A stretch of 15,291 bases of DNA from an uncultured Sphingobacteriales bacterium (GTDB lineage: Bacteria; Bacteroidota; Bacteroidia; Chitinophagales; Chitinophagaceae): positions 1-15,291 of the forward strand of contig CAMLFX010000082.1 in the NCBI GenBank assembly GCA_946479435.1, in the 5' to 3' direction. The notes under the pieces were generated by a model. That model was not told the DNA's origin and did no database searches. It saw only the letters and a program-made list of their open reading frames with translations. Position numbers and translations under genes: made by a program. Shown here in pieces: positions 1 to 6,617 of the stretch (within the stretch, counting starts at the first letter, position 1; each line of letters opens with the position of its first letter).

Positions 1-54
1 CGCGAAGGTGGCCGTACAGTAGGTGCCGGTCAGGTAACTGAAATCATCAAATAA
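1..54 (+). CDS. tuf: Elongation factor Tu, C-terminal end (partial)
   Basis: The first 54 bases translate in frame 1 to REGGRTVGAGQVTEIIK followed by TAA. This is the characteristic C-terminus of EF-Tu, the GTPase that delivers aminoacyl-tRNA to the ribosome; the G-R-T-V-G-A-G-x-V motif lies in domain 3. Only the last 17 codons are in the window; the rest lies upstream. A hairpin and an intrinsic terminator follow within 70 bases, so this is the end of the tuf transcription unit. Identification rests on a short but highly diagnostic peptide. Confidence 0.93.
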   Translation, partial: REGGRTVGAGQVTEIIK

Positions 55-60
55 TACAAC

Positions 61-76
61 GCAGAATTTATTCTGC
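61..76 (+). other. Small hairpin in the tuf 3' untranslated region
   Basis: GCAGAA-TTTA-TTCTGC is a perfect 6-bp stem with a 4-base loop, 6 bases after the tuf stop codon and 14 bases before the terminator stem. It has no T tract of its own. It may protect or define the processed 3' end of the tuf mRNA; that role is inferred. Confidence 0.4.
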
Positions 77-90
77 CGGTTATAAAGTTT

Positions 91-125
91 AAAACAGCCT
101 CTCTTTTGGGAGGCTGTTTTGTTAT
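91..125 (+). terminator. Intrinsic terminator of tuf
   Basis: A long stem, AAAACAGCCTCTC paired with GGGAGGCTGTTTT around a TTTT loop (one weak pair at the loop end), occupies 91-120 and runs into a T-rich tail. Its A-rich left arm would also make it partly functional on the opposite strand. It separates tuf from the aminotransferase gene that begins at 145. Confidence 0.85.
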
Positions 126-144
126 TCCTTAATTTTATTGCATC

Positions 145-1218
145 ATGAGCAACGTGCAACCAATATATCTCAATACAGCATCATGCGGTTTGCTTGATGC
201 GCAAACACTTGAAGCAACCAATGCCCTGTATAATAAAATGACCAGCAGCAGCAGTAGTGCCGCTGAGGAACTGCGCGACCATGGTCTGCAACGCATTAGG
301 CAAACAGTAGCCAACTTTCTAAAAGCATCGGTCAATAATATAGCTTTCGTGCCCAACTTCTCTTATGCTCTGAACGCCATTGTGCAGTCGCTTAGAGGCG
401 ATGAGAAGGTAATGCTTTACCGGAACGATTATCCATCGGTATATGAGCCTTTCCGCATAAATAATTTTGACATTAGCTGGATAGAAGCGGGTGATGGCTT
501 TGAAATAGATATTGAGGAGTTAAAGGCGTCATTATTAAATAATAAAATTGAGATATTAGCAATAAGCCATGTGCAATGGATGTCGGGCTACAAACTTGAC
601 CTGAAAGAGATAGGTGACTTTTGCGCTGCAAATGGCATTGTTTTCATAGTTGATGCTACACAGAGCATGGGTGCTATCCCCATATTTTTAACTGAACTGA
701 AAATAGATGTATTGATTGCCAGCAACTACAAGTGGATGAATGCAGGCTTTGGTACCGGGGTTATGTATATTTCGGATGCGTTTTTGAAGCAATATAGGCC
801 GGTTGTAGGAGGTAATGGTAGTTATGCAATGGTAGGAGCAGAGTGGAAATATGCACCCTCTGTGAAAAGCTATGAGCCGGGACATCTGAATTTTCATGGA
901 TTGCTGATATTGGAAGCAGCTATCAACAAAAAACTTGGAAAAGGGTTAACAGCTATTTGGGAACATAATAATACCCTGACAAAGCAATTGATAGCAGGAC
1001 TGAAAAACACTGGCTTACAATTGCTAGGAACAGAACAAATGGCTAACCGTAGCAGTATAGTATTGATAGCTGCTAAAGACGACCTTCAGCAATATTTGCA
1101 CGACAATAATGTTATTGTTATTTATCGTAATGGGTATGTGCGTATTAGTATGCATTACCACAATACTGAAAAAGATATCGTGGCAATTTTAGCGGCCTTG
1201 AATTATTATCGCCTTTAA
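145..1218 (+). CDS. PLP-dependent aminotransferase class V-fold protein (cysteine desulfurase-like)
   Basis: This 357-residue protein has the layout of a class-V aminotransferase. D170-A-T-Q173 fits the strand and Asp that contact the PLP pyridine nitrogen. S-N-Y-K196-W is the expected Schiff-base lysine, followed by the Gly-rich GFGTG phosphate-binding turn. The N-terminal YLNTASCG resembles the YLN-A-x-G opening of the family. No cysteine-loop typical of true IscS/SufS desulfurases is obvious, so the substrate is unknown; an isopenicillin-N-epimerase-like or kynureninase-like enzyme is as likely. The ATG at 145 gives a natural family N-terminus and lies just after the tuf terminator, with an A/T-rich leader and no Shine-Dalgarno site. 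Its position between tuf and tRNA-Trp interrupts the usual tuf-trnW-secE order. It probably acts in the cytoplasm, since no signal peptide is seen. Confidence 0.88.
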   Translation: MSNVQPIYLNTASCGLLDAQTLEATNALYNKMTSSSSSAAEELRDHGLQRIRQTVANFLKASVNNIAFVPNFSYALNAIVQSLRGDEKVMLYRNDYPSVYEPFRINNFDISWIEAGDGFEIDIEELKASLLNNKIEILAISHVQWMSGYKLDLKEIGDFCAANGIVFIVDATQSMGAIPIFLTELKIDVLIASNYKWMNAGFGTGVMYISDAFLKQYRPVVGGNGSYAMVGAEWKYAPSVKSYEPGHLNFHGLLILEAAINKKLGKGLTAIWEHNNTLTKQLIAGLKNTGLQLLGTEQMANRSSIVLIAAKDDLQQYLHDNNVIVIYRNGYVRISMHYHNTEKDIVAILAALNYYRL

Positions 1219-1280
1219 TGTTGTAAATATTTGCAAGTAAGGTTTTTAGATAAAATTTTTATTTAAAAAAAAGATTTCAT

Positions 1281-1288
1281 TACCTTTG
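1281..1288 (+). promoter_or_regulatory. Candidate -7 box for the tRNA-Trp/secE/nusG unit
   Basis: TACCTTTG matches the Bacteroidota -7 consensus TAnnTTTG exactly. It lies in a very AT-rich stretch about 100 bases before tRNA-Trp. No clear TTTG -33 box is seen at the usual distance, only T-rich sequence. Transcription would start near 1291-1295 and produce the structured leader described next. The assignment is by motif and position only. Confidence 0.55.
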
Positions 1289-1290
1289 CT

Positions 1291-1377
1291 ACCCACTCAG
1301 GAAAGTCAAAAGGTTTAGCTTTTTGGCTTTTTAGTTTGGGTGAAGTGCTAAAAGACTATTAATTTGTCTTTTACTTC
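1291..1377 (+). other. Two-hairpin structured leader upstream of tRNA-Trp
   Basis: Two strong stems fill the space between the predicted start site and the tRNA. Stem 1 pairs AAAGTCAAAAGG (1302-1313) with CTTTTTGGCTTT (1319-1330): 12 continuous pairs, two of them G-U, and a TTTAG loop. ACCCA (1291-1295) and TGGGT (1337-1341) can close it from outside. Stem 2 pairs GAAGT plus AAAAGAC (1342-1346, 1350-1356) with GTCTTTT plus ACTTC (1366-1377), giving 12 pairs with one 3-base bulge. Stem 2 ends 9 bases before the tRNA acceptor. Possible roles are a processing signal or a leader controlling secE/nusG; both are inferred. Confidence 0.55.
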
Positions 1378-1386
1378 TTTAGATAT

Positions 1387-1458
1387 ACGGGCATAGTACA
1401 ACGGTTAGTATAGAGGTCTCCAAAACCTTTGATCTGGGTTCGAATCCTAGTGCCCGTG
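1387..1458 (+). tRNA. trnW: tRNA-Trp (anticodon CCA)
   Basis: Acceptor arms ACGGGCA (1387-1393) and TGCCCGT (1451-1457) pair perfectly over 7 bp. The anticodon loop CTCCAAA is closed by GAGGT/ACCTT with one G-U, giving anticodon CCA. The T arm CTGGG-TTCGAAT-CCTAG is canonical. The discriminator is G1458, and the following CAG shows that CCA is not encoded and must be added post-transcriptionally. The position just upstream of secE matches the usual bacterial trnW-secE-nusG arrangement. Confidence 0.96.
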
Positions 1459-1512
1459 CAGCAATTGATTAGTTAATGTGATGACTGGCTAATTAATAAG
1501 GATAGGAATGGT

Positions 1513-1540
1513 AATTGGCAATGCATCACCACTGCCGGTT
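1513..1540 (+). other. Hairpin between tRNA-Trp and secE
   Basis: AATTGGCA (1513-1520) pairs with TGCCGGTT (1533-1540) over 8 bp with two G-U pairs and a 12-base loop, and is followed by a T-rich stretch that runs to the secE start codon. It could act as a weak terminator/attenuator or as a processing site separating the tRNA from the secE-nusG mRNA. The large loop makes strong termination unlikely. Confidence 0.35.
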
Positions 1541-1555
1541 GTTTAATTTTATTTT

Positions 1556-1753
1556 ATGAGCAAATTTGGTGGCTATATTCAGGAAGCGTATGATGAGCTG
1601 GTACATAAGGTAACCTGGCCTTCGTGGGATGAGCTGCAACAAACTACTATTATTGTACTTGTTTCACTTGTCATAGTTACAATGGTGATATTCGGTATGG
1701 ATTTCGTATCGGAAAGAGTACTGACGTTCCTGTACAATATTTTAGGTAAGTAA
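1556..1753 (+). CDS. secE: Preprotein translocase subunit SecE
   Basis: SecE is the small essential clamp subunit of the SecYEG protein-export channel in the inner membrane. This is the short single-TM form (65 residues) usual outside the enterobacteria. Residues 12-29 carry the conserved amphipathic segment ending K-V-T-W-P-S-W-D-E-L, followed by one transmembrane helix at about 30-50. It sits between tRNA-Trp and nusG, with 7 bases before the first nusG ATG, as in most bacteria. Translation starts from ATTTTATTTTATG, an A/T-rich site without a Shine-Dalgarno sequence. Confidence 0.97.
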   Translation: MSKFGGYIQEAYDELVHKVTWPSWDELQQTTIIVLVSLVIVTMVIFGMDFVSERVLTFLYNILGK

Positions 1754-1760
1754 ACATAGC

Positions 1761-2351
1761 ATGATGACTGAAGAAGTAACAACTAACCAGGATGCCAATA
1801 CAACCAACCAGGATACGAAGTGGTATGTATTGCGCGTAATAAGTGGTAAAGAAAAGAAGGTAAAGGAATACCTGGATAAAGAGGTAAAGATTAGTGGCTG
1901 GAGTAAAGCTATATTCCAGGTGCTATGCCCTGTTGAAAAAGTCTTCAAGGTTGTAGGTGGCAAGAAAGTACTTAGAGAAAAAATATTATTTCCCGGCTAC
2001 CTGATGCTGGAAGCAGCAGATGGCAAGTTGGTAGATGACATGATACAAACTATAAAAAATATAACAGGCGTTATACACTTTTTAGGTAAAGACCAGCCAA
2101 CAGCACTACGCAAAAGCGAAGTGAACAAAATGTTTGGTAAGATGGATGAGGTGAGCGAACAAGGTATTAGTTATGCAGAACCATATATTGTTGGTGAAAC
2201 AGTGAAGATAATAGATGGTCCGTTCAACGACTTTAACGGTACGGTAGAAGAGGTGAACGAAGAGAAGAAGAAACTGAAGGTGGTGGTAAAAATATTTGGC
2301 CGTGCCACACCGGTTGAGCTAAATTATATGCAGGTGGAAAAAATAGCATAA
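1761..2351 (+). CDS. nusG: Transcription termination/antitermination factor NusG
   Basis: NusG binds RNA polymerase and couples it to Rho or to ribosomal protein S10. The N-terminal NGN domain begins at W21-Y-V-L-R-V and includes the conserved F77-P-G-Y80 motif. The C-terminal KOW domain (about 143-194) shows G-E-x-V-K-I-x-D-G-P-F-x-x-F-x-G. At 196 residues the length is normal for Bacteroidota. The first two codons are both ATG (1761 and 1764), so either may be used. A 20-residue Asn/Thr-rich tail precedes the NGN domain. The gene is co-oriented with secE and ends at a strong terminator, rather than continuing into rplK as in most bacterial genomes. Confidence 0.97.
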   Translation: MMTEEVTTNQDANTTNQDTKWYVLRVISGKEKKVKEYLDKEVKISGWSKAIFQVLCPVEKVFKVVGGKKVLREKILFPGYLMLEAADGKLVDDMIQTIKNITGVIHFLGKDQPTALRKSEVNKMFGKMDEVSEQGISYAEPYIVGETVKIIDGPFNDFNGTVEEVNEEKKKLKVVVKIFGRATPVELNYMQVEKIA

Positions 2352-2376
2352 TAAATTGTAAAATTGACAGATACTG

Positions 2377-2403
2377 ATGGCGCCTAAAAGGCGCCATTTT
2401 TTT
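2377..2403 (+). terminator. Intrinsic terminator of secE-nusG
   Basis: ATGGCGCC (2377-2384), a TAAAA loop and GGCGCCAT (2390-2397) form a perfect 8-bp GC-rich stem followed directly by seven T residues. It lies 26 bases after the nusG stop. There is no T tract on the opposite strand, so it serves the + strand only. The convergent response regulator gene ends 52 bases further on. Confidence 0.92.
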
Positions 2404-2454
2404 AGATCTCCAGTTCAACCCCGAACTACTAATCTGCTTTCTTATCTTCAGCTA

Positions 2455-3171
2455 TTAAAATTTCCTTCCGAAGAGTTTTATAAAATCTTCTCTTACACTT
2501 TTGGCAACTGGTATTTCTGAGCCATCGTTCATAATAAGGATGCCTGTACTTTCATACCGTGTAATATGGTCTACATTAATAAGAAAGGATCGGTGCACCT
2601 GGTAAAAAGGCGATTGATCTAATATATGTCGGAACATACCAAACGGTTGTGTGCTAATAATTTCTCCATCCTTCTTTTTTACGCGTGTATTTTTTGCCAG
2701 GGCTTCTAAAAAAATAATTTCATTTTGTTCTATAAAATCTAAGCCTTTATTATTGGGCACAGTTATTTTAGTTGTGGTGATAGGTTCGGTACTACGTGTT
2801 TTTCGTTCTATTCGGCTTATAGCTTTATCGATAGCTTTATTGAGTGCAACATCTTCTACTGGTTTTAATATATATCCAGACGTGGGGTAATTAAAAGCAT
2901 CTAAAGCAAATTGTGCATGTGCTGTTACAAAGATTATTTCGCTTTTAATATTGGGCACAAATGCAAGCAGATCGAAACCTGACTTCTCAGGCATAGAAAT
3001 GTCGAGGAAGAGAATATCGAAATTATCTTTTCTCAATGCTACTACAGCCTCTTTCCAATTGGTGTAAGTACCAATTATTTTAATGTTATCATACAGTTCT
3101 TGAATTGTATCCGATAATAATTCTATGGCCTTTGGCTCGTCGTCGATGATGATACATGTATAATTGCTCAT
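2455..3171 (-). CDS. LytTR-family response regulator
   Basis: This 238-residue two-component response regulator has an N-terminal receiver domain (about 4-118). The acidic pocket is D10-D11-E12, the phosphoacceptor is D57 in FLDISMP, and switch residues T83 and K103 (in ILKPVED) are present. The C-terminal LytTR DNA-binding domain (about 137-236) carries F-x-Q-V-H-R-S-F-L-I-N near 188-198. LytTR proteins usually bind paired direct repeats upstream of target promoters. Its ATG overlaps the stop of the upstream sensor kinase by 4 bases (ATGA), so the two are translationally coupled and almost certainly cognate. This is the only intact regulator for the two kinases in the window. No clear terminator follows on the - strand. 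Confidence 0.95.
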   Translation of the reverse strand: MSNYTCIIIDDEPKAIELLSDTIQELYDNIKIIGTYTNWKEAVVALRKDNFDILFLDISMPEKSGFDLLAFVPNIKSEIIFVTAHAQFALDAFNYPTSGYILKPVEDVALNKAIDKAISRIERKTRSTEPITTTKITVPNNKGLDFIEQNEIIFLEALAKNTRVKKKDGEIISTQPFGMFRHILDQSPFYQVHRSFLINVDHITRYESTGILIMNDGSEIPVAKSVREDFIKLFGRKF

Positions 3172-3752
3172 TGGTGGTATTTTACGGTGAGTGTAACTAT
3201 AGTGCCTGTTAAGGGTTCTGCTTTATCATGGTAATCAATATCTATGCTAAATAGCTCATATCTTTTATATATAGTAATGAGGTCTTCAATAAGGTTGCTG
3301 CCAAACGACTCTTTCTTATTCAAACTATTCTTAGCAAATTCTTTAGCCTTGCTACGGCCAATGCCATCATCATCTATAACGATAATGATAGTGTCTTCAT
3401 TGTTGGTTTTTTTGAATGAGAGCCTAAGTATGCCTTTTTCTTCTTTTTGCTGCAGGCCATGATGTATTGCGTTTTCAACTAAGGGTTGCAATAGCAATGA
3501 TGGTAGTAATATATGCTCCGTATCAAGCCCTGCATCAATATTTATGTTGTAATCGAATTTATTTTCAAAACGCGACTGTTGCAGGATAATGTAGTTCTCT
3601 ATGTTTTCTATTTCTTCATTAAGCGGCAGCCATTTGTTGCGCGAAGATTTGATGTATGAGCGTAATAGTTTGGAAAAAGTATTTAGATATTTATAAGCTT
3701 CGTTTTTTCTGTCTTTTTTTATGTAGTAGATAATATTGCTAAGAGTATTGAA
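3042..3752. repeat. 711-bp near-identical direct repeat, copy 1
   Basis: This tract matches 6488-7198 with a constant offset of 3446 bases and about eight substitutions counted by eye. Six of these fall within the first 150 bases, and a run of more than 450 bases is free of differences. It covers the N-terminal coding part of the response regulator and the last ~190 codons of kinase 1. The left edge is abrupt; on the right, identity drops at once to roughly 75%. Sharp borders inside two otherwise diverged genes suggest gene conversion or a recent recombination. Confidence 0.93.
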
Positions 3753-6191
3753 GATAAAATGCGGATTAAGCTGTGCATAAATAGATTTAAGCTCTAACTC
3801 CAGATACTTGCTTTCTTTTGCGTGTTTTTTATTCAAAACATATTTTGTTACAAACACTATTGTTATACCGATTGCCGTTGCCGCAATAATTGACAGCACG
3901 ATAATCCATGCTTTACCTGTAGAAGTTTGCCACCAATATGGCTTTAATCTTATATAAAATACATAAGGTTTACTTTTCCAGGATTCGTCGCTAACAACAA
4001 GATTTATTTTATAGTACTCATTTGGCGTAAATATTGGTAATAATATATGGTCGGCTAATGTCCATTCTTTAGATGATTGTTCATTAATGCTGTATGTATA
4101 TCTTAATGGGCCATCACCAATAGGTTTTATAAAATCGAAACCAATCCCAATGTCGTTTTGATCAAGGTTGAGCGTATCTCCGGAATTGATATTTCTATCA
4201 AGTTGTCCTGAAGAAATGTGTAAGTAATAATTCGTTAGGATATTAGAGCTAATACTTTGGGTTTGAATATTATTTAAACCGACAGCATACCTACCAGCAT
4301 CTGTAATAATGAATAGCTCATCACCTATTATGTAAGAACTATTAATGTAGGAATAATCCTTTGCTTTATAATTAATGATGGTAGATATATTAGAAATGCT
4401 AACATCTGGACATATTTTACCGCATACAACACCGAACCGTCCTATTGCTAAAATTTTATTTTTATGCAATAGTATTGAAGCGTTGTTTAAATTATAACCA
4501 TCATACAAAGATTTGAATTTCCTTGTCCATGGACTATAAACAAATAACTTATCAGATGCTTTTATAAAAATGTCACCAAATGTATCGACCAGTATTTGCT
4601 GTATGTTCTGGATACCAATAGAAGCAAGCTGCTGTTGCGATATTTTGGTTAGCTTTCTATTGTTATCTATTAGAATATTAGTTTTGCCATATACTATATA
4701 AGAGTTGGTAAATGGATAAAAAATTATTTTTTCATAGCGCCCGGTATCTAATTTTCGTGCAATTAATAAGTCTCGTTTTTTATACTCTATGCTGTAGCCA
4801 TATCCCATTAATACTGCATGCATGATCTCGTTGCTGTCCACAATACAATCCTGCAACATCATTGATACAACATCGCCATAATCTTGAACATCAGGAAACG
4901 TAACAATACTTGAATCATTAAGTTGTAAACATTCTTTAGCGCCAGTAGGATAATACCTGGAAAGCCTATGGCTATCGATAAGGAAGATATTCCGGTTATT
5001 TAATACTAGAATCTTGCTGATACTAAGGGGGATGACTTTGTTGATGCCCGGCAAGTCATTGTATTTAGTGGAATATAGGTATTGCACTTTTGTATAAGCA
5101 GAGAATATCTTCGCTTTTTTATTCCACCAATAATAGATAGAATCTTTGTAATTCCCCACATATTCATCTTGTAGAAAGGCTTTATTACTTTTTGTAAACC
5201 CTTTTTGAGGTATTTCCAGAATTAGGCCTTTATCGCTTGTTGCTATTGATCTTTGCCAAAATACATCGTCGGTAAATGCGACCATGTTTATTTTTTTATC
5301 ACTCGCAGAACCATAGGTAATAGAAGCAGATAATTGGAAATTGCTGTCATATTTATACCCTCCGAATGTTGTAATTATATAGTAGTAATTCTTATAGCTC
5401 ATTTGATTTATTGCATCTTCATCTGCTTTAATTTTCACAAATAATTCTTTATCTTTTTTTATATTTTGTATTGCTAGTACTGTATCAGTACTATGTAGTT
5501 TAAATTCCGGAATAATATAATCTCCATGAAGCCAAACACGGAAATTATTTCTGTTATAAGGAATAGTTTTTAGCGTATCCGATGTGAATTTGTTTATATT
5601 AAATTTGGTTTTTGTTATTCTGGAAATGGGATTGAAGAAAGTGAGAAGGCCCATTTTTGGATGAAGGAAATTTTTTAGCCCAAACATTCGTTTGCCTCTT
5701 ATATTATAAGTTCGTATAGTGTCGTTTTTTTCAATGGCAAGGTATTCAATCGTTGCCTTATCGCCGGTTAAAAACATAATACCGTCGCGATAATTAATAA
5801 ACTGTAAAGGGTATATCGGTATGTTTTTATCAACATACGTTTTATGGTAGCTGTCGTTATATATATATCCCATTTCGCTACCTATTGCAGCCAGCCAGAT
5901 GCGGCCTTTCTTATCTTCAAATATGTTCCAGATATCCGTATTGGGTATGCCATCTGATGCATCAAATATTTTGGTGGTATAACCATTATACTTAACTATA
6001 CCTTTTTCTGTATTCGCCCAGAGATAACCATTTCGATCAACAATGGTCCTGTAAACATGGTTGGAAGGCAATCCGTTCTTAATACTTAAAATATATTGTG
6101 CATTTTGTGCCTCTGTATTGTAAAAGCAGATTGTAGATATAATCGTGAAAAGAAGTGTTACGACAGAATTATTTATTTGCCCTAGGTACAT
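3168..6191 (-). CDS. Propeller-type membrane sensor histidine kinase, copy 1
   Basis: Copy 1 has 1007 residues. A signal peptide or N-terminal TM (about 8-28) leads to a large periplasmic sensor. Near its start are two-component-regulator propeller signatures (NGLPSNHVY...DRNGYLW...KYNGY, 39-71, and a second GIPN...FEDKKGRIWL, 81-100). A Y_Y_Y-like domain (roughly 690-752) ends at the usual P-Y-W-W-Q-T. One TM helix (761-786) precedes a His_kinase/HATPase module of the LytS type, with phosphoacceptor H811 in QLNPHFIFNTL, an N-box around N907 (LVENAIHHG) and the G-box DDDGIG at 940-945. These sensors often respond to glycans in Bacteroidota, but most of those are hybrids; this one works with a separate LytTR regulator. 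The ligand is unknown. The C-terminal 207 residues before the last five are identical to those of copy 2. Confidence 0.93.
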   Translation of the reverse strand: MYLGQINNSVVTLLFTIISTICFYNTEAQNAQYILSIKNGLPSNHVYRTIVDRNGYLWANTEKGIVKYNGYTTKIFDASDGIPNTDIWNIFEDKKGRIWLAAIGSEMGYIYNDSYHKTYVDKNIPIYPLQFINYRDGIMFLTGDKATIEYLAIEKNDTIRTYNIRGKRMFGLKNFLHPKMGLLTFFNPISRITKTKFNINKFTSDTLKTIPYNRNNFRVWLHGDYIIPEFKLHSTDTVLAIQNIKKDKELFVKIKADEDAINQMSYKNYYYIITTFGGYKYDSNFQLSASITYGSASDKKINMVAFTDDVFWQRSIATSDKGLILEIPQKGFTKSNKAFLQDEYVGNYKDSIYYWWNKKAKIFSAYTKVQYLYSTKYNDLPGINKVIPLSISKILVLNNRNIFLIDSHRLSRYYPTGAKECLQLNDSSIVTFPDVQDYGDVVSMMLQDCIVDSNEIMHAVLMGYGYSIEYKKRDLLIARKLDTGRYEKIIFYPFTNSYIVYGKTNILIDNNRKLTKISQQQLASIGIQNIQQILVDTFGDIFIKASDKLFVYSPWTRKFKSLYDGYNLNNASILLHKNKILAIGRFGVVCGKICPDVSISNISTIINYKAKDYSYINSSYIIGDELFIITDAGRYAVGLNNIQTQSISSNILTNYYLHISSGQLDRNINSGDTLNLDQNDIGIGFDFIKPIGDGPLRYTYSINEQSSKEWTLADHILLPIFTPNEYYKINLVVSDESWKSKPYVFYIRLKPYWWQTSTGKAWIIVLSIIAATAIGITIVFVTKYVLNKKHAKESKYLELELKSIYAQLNPHFIFNTLSNIIYYIKKDRKNEAYKYLNTFSKLLRSYIKSSRNKWLPLNEEIENIENYIILQQSRFENKFDYNINIDAGLDTEHILLPSLLLQPLVENAIHHGLQQKEEKGILRLSFKKTNNEDTIIIVIDDDGIGRSKAKEFAKNSLNKKESFGSNLIEDLITIYKRYELFSIDIDYHDKAEPLTGTIVTLTVKYHQ

Positions 6192-6247
6192 GTAATAGTG
6201 TTCAATAGGGCAACAAATTACTAATTAGTGTAAACATTTCATTCCAT

Positions 6248-6259
6248 TTATAAGGCTGT
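6248..6259. promoter_or_regulatory. Inverted motif facing the candidate RNA (TTATAAGGCTGT)
   Basis: TTATAAGGCTGT is the reverse complement of ACAGCCCTTATAA (6354-6366), apart from one extra C in the latter. The two arms are 94 bases apart and flank the candidate small-RNA promoter in the divergent region upstream of kinase 1. In the copy-2 region an imperfect AGGGT...ACCCT inverted repeat (9787-9803) occupies the equivalent place. A regulator-binding pair is possible; this is inference. Confidence 0.3.
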
Positions 6260-6317
6260 CTGTACCAGATTAATAGCATTCTATTGTCATACAATCATTT
6301 GAATACCAATACGCCGA

Positions 6318-6325
6318 TACATTTG
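6318..6325 (+). promoter_or_regulatory. Candidate -7 box of small RNA copy A
   Basis: TACATTTG matches TAnnTTTG exactly and lies 24 bases before the conserved element. The nearest TTTG (6298-6301) is 16 bases upstream, shorter than the usual -33 spacing. Copy B has a matching box at nearly the same distance, which strengthens the call. Confidence 0.5.
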
Positions 6326-6331
6326 CATAGT

Positions 6332-6457
6332 TATCCGTGCAACGTTACTATTAACAGCCCTTATAAGCCCCAAGAATCTATAAACCTAAGAGTAGTCTTC
6401 TTCTTAAAGAATAGACGAAATATCTAGAAGCTTCCGAATTTCCGGAGGCTTTTTGTT
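6332..6457 (+). ncRNA. Candidate small RNA, copy A (divergent from sensor kinase 1)
   Basis: The core at 6349-6454 aligns with 9886-9989 at about 94% (five substitutions and two short gaps by eye). The rest of the two intergenic regions is only patchily alike. The conserved parts are a 5' segment TATTAACAGCCCTTATAA, a middle segment with CTATAAACCTAAGAGTAG, and a hairpin at 6395-6416 (GTCT and TCTT paired with AAGA and AGAC, AT bulge, CTTA loop). They end in an intrinsic terminator at 6429-6454. The only internal ATG-free frames show no ORF. No + strand gene follows, which argues against a riboswitch or leader peptide. It is convergent with the regulator remnant and divergent from kinase 1. 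The 5' end is estimated from the -7 box. Function unknown. Confidence 0.55.
6429..6457 (+). terminator. Intrinsic terminator of small RNA copy A
   Basis: AGCTTCCG (6429-6436) pairs with CGGAGGCT (6443-6450) over 8 bp with one G-U, closed by an AATTTC loop and followed by TTTTGTT. The T tract is on the + strand only. No + strand ORF precedes it, so its likely role is to end a non-coding transcript. Confidence 0.8.
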
Positions 6458-6467
6458 AATGGCAGGC

Positions 6468-6617
6468 TTATCTTAATATCAATAGATCTACAGCCTCTTT
6501 CCAATTGGTGTAAGTACCAATTATTTTAATATTATCATACAGTTCTTGAATTGTATCCGATAATAATTCTATGGCCTTGGGTTCGTCGTCGATGATGATA
6601 CATGTATAATTGCTCAT
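6468..6617 (-). pseudogene. Truncated LytTR response regulator remnant (receiver N-terminus only)
   Basis: An ATG at 6617 overlaps the stop of kinase copy 2 by 4 bases, exactly as in the intact operon. The first 43 codons encode the same residues as the intact regulator, including the acidic pair D10-D11. After V43 the similarity ends at base 6488, and six unrelated codons (DLLILR) lead to a TAA at 6468-6470. The phosphoacceptor Asp57, the rest of the receiver fold and the whole LytTR domain are missing, so the 49-residue product cannot be a working regulator. It is short and easily overlooked. It leaves kinase 2 without its own partner. Confidence 0.9.

Noticed and set aside
3244..3462. Identical 72-residue + strand ORFs at 3244-3462 and 6690-6908, looking like a duplicated small gene
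   Set aside because: They are antisense shadows of the duplicated kinase domain. Their identity follows from the 711-bp repeat and there is no promoter or start context.
6192..6467. LytTR-type binding sites (paired 9-bp direct repeats) upstream of kinase 1
   Set aside because: AACGTTACT at 6341 resembles half a site, but no second repeat lies at the expected spacing and copy B does not keep it.
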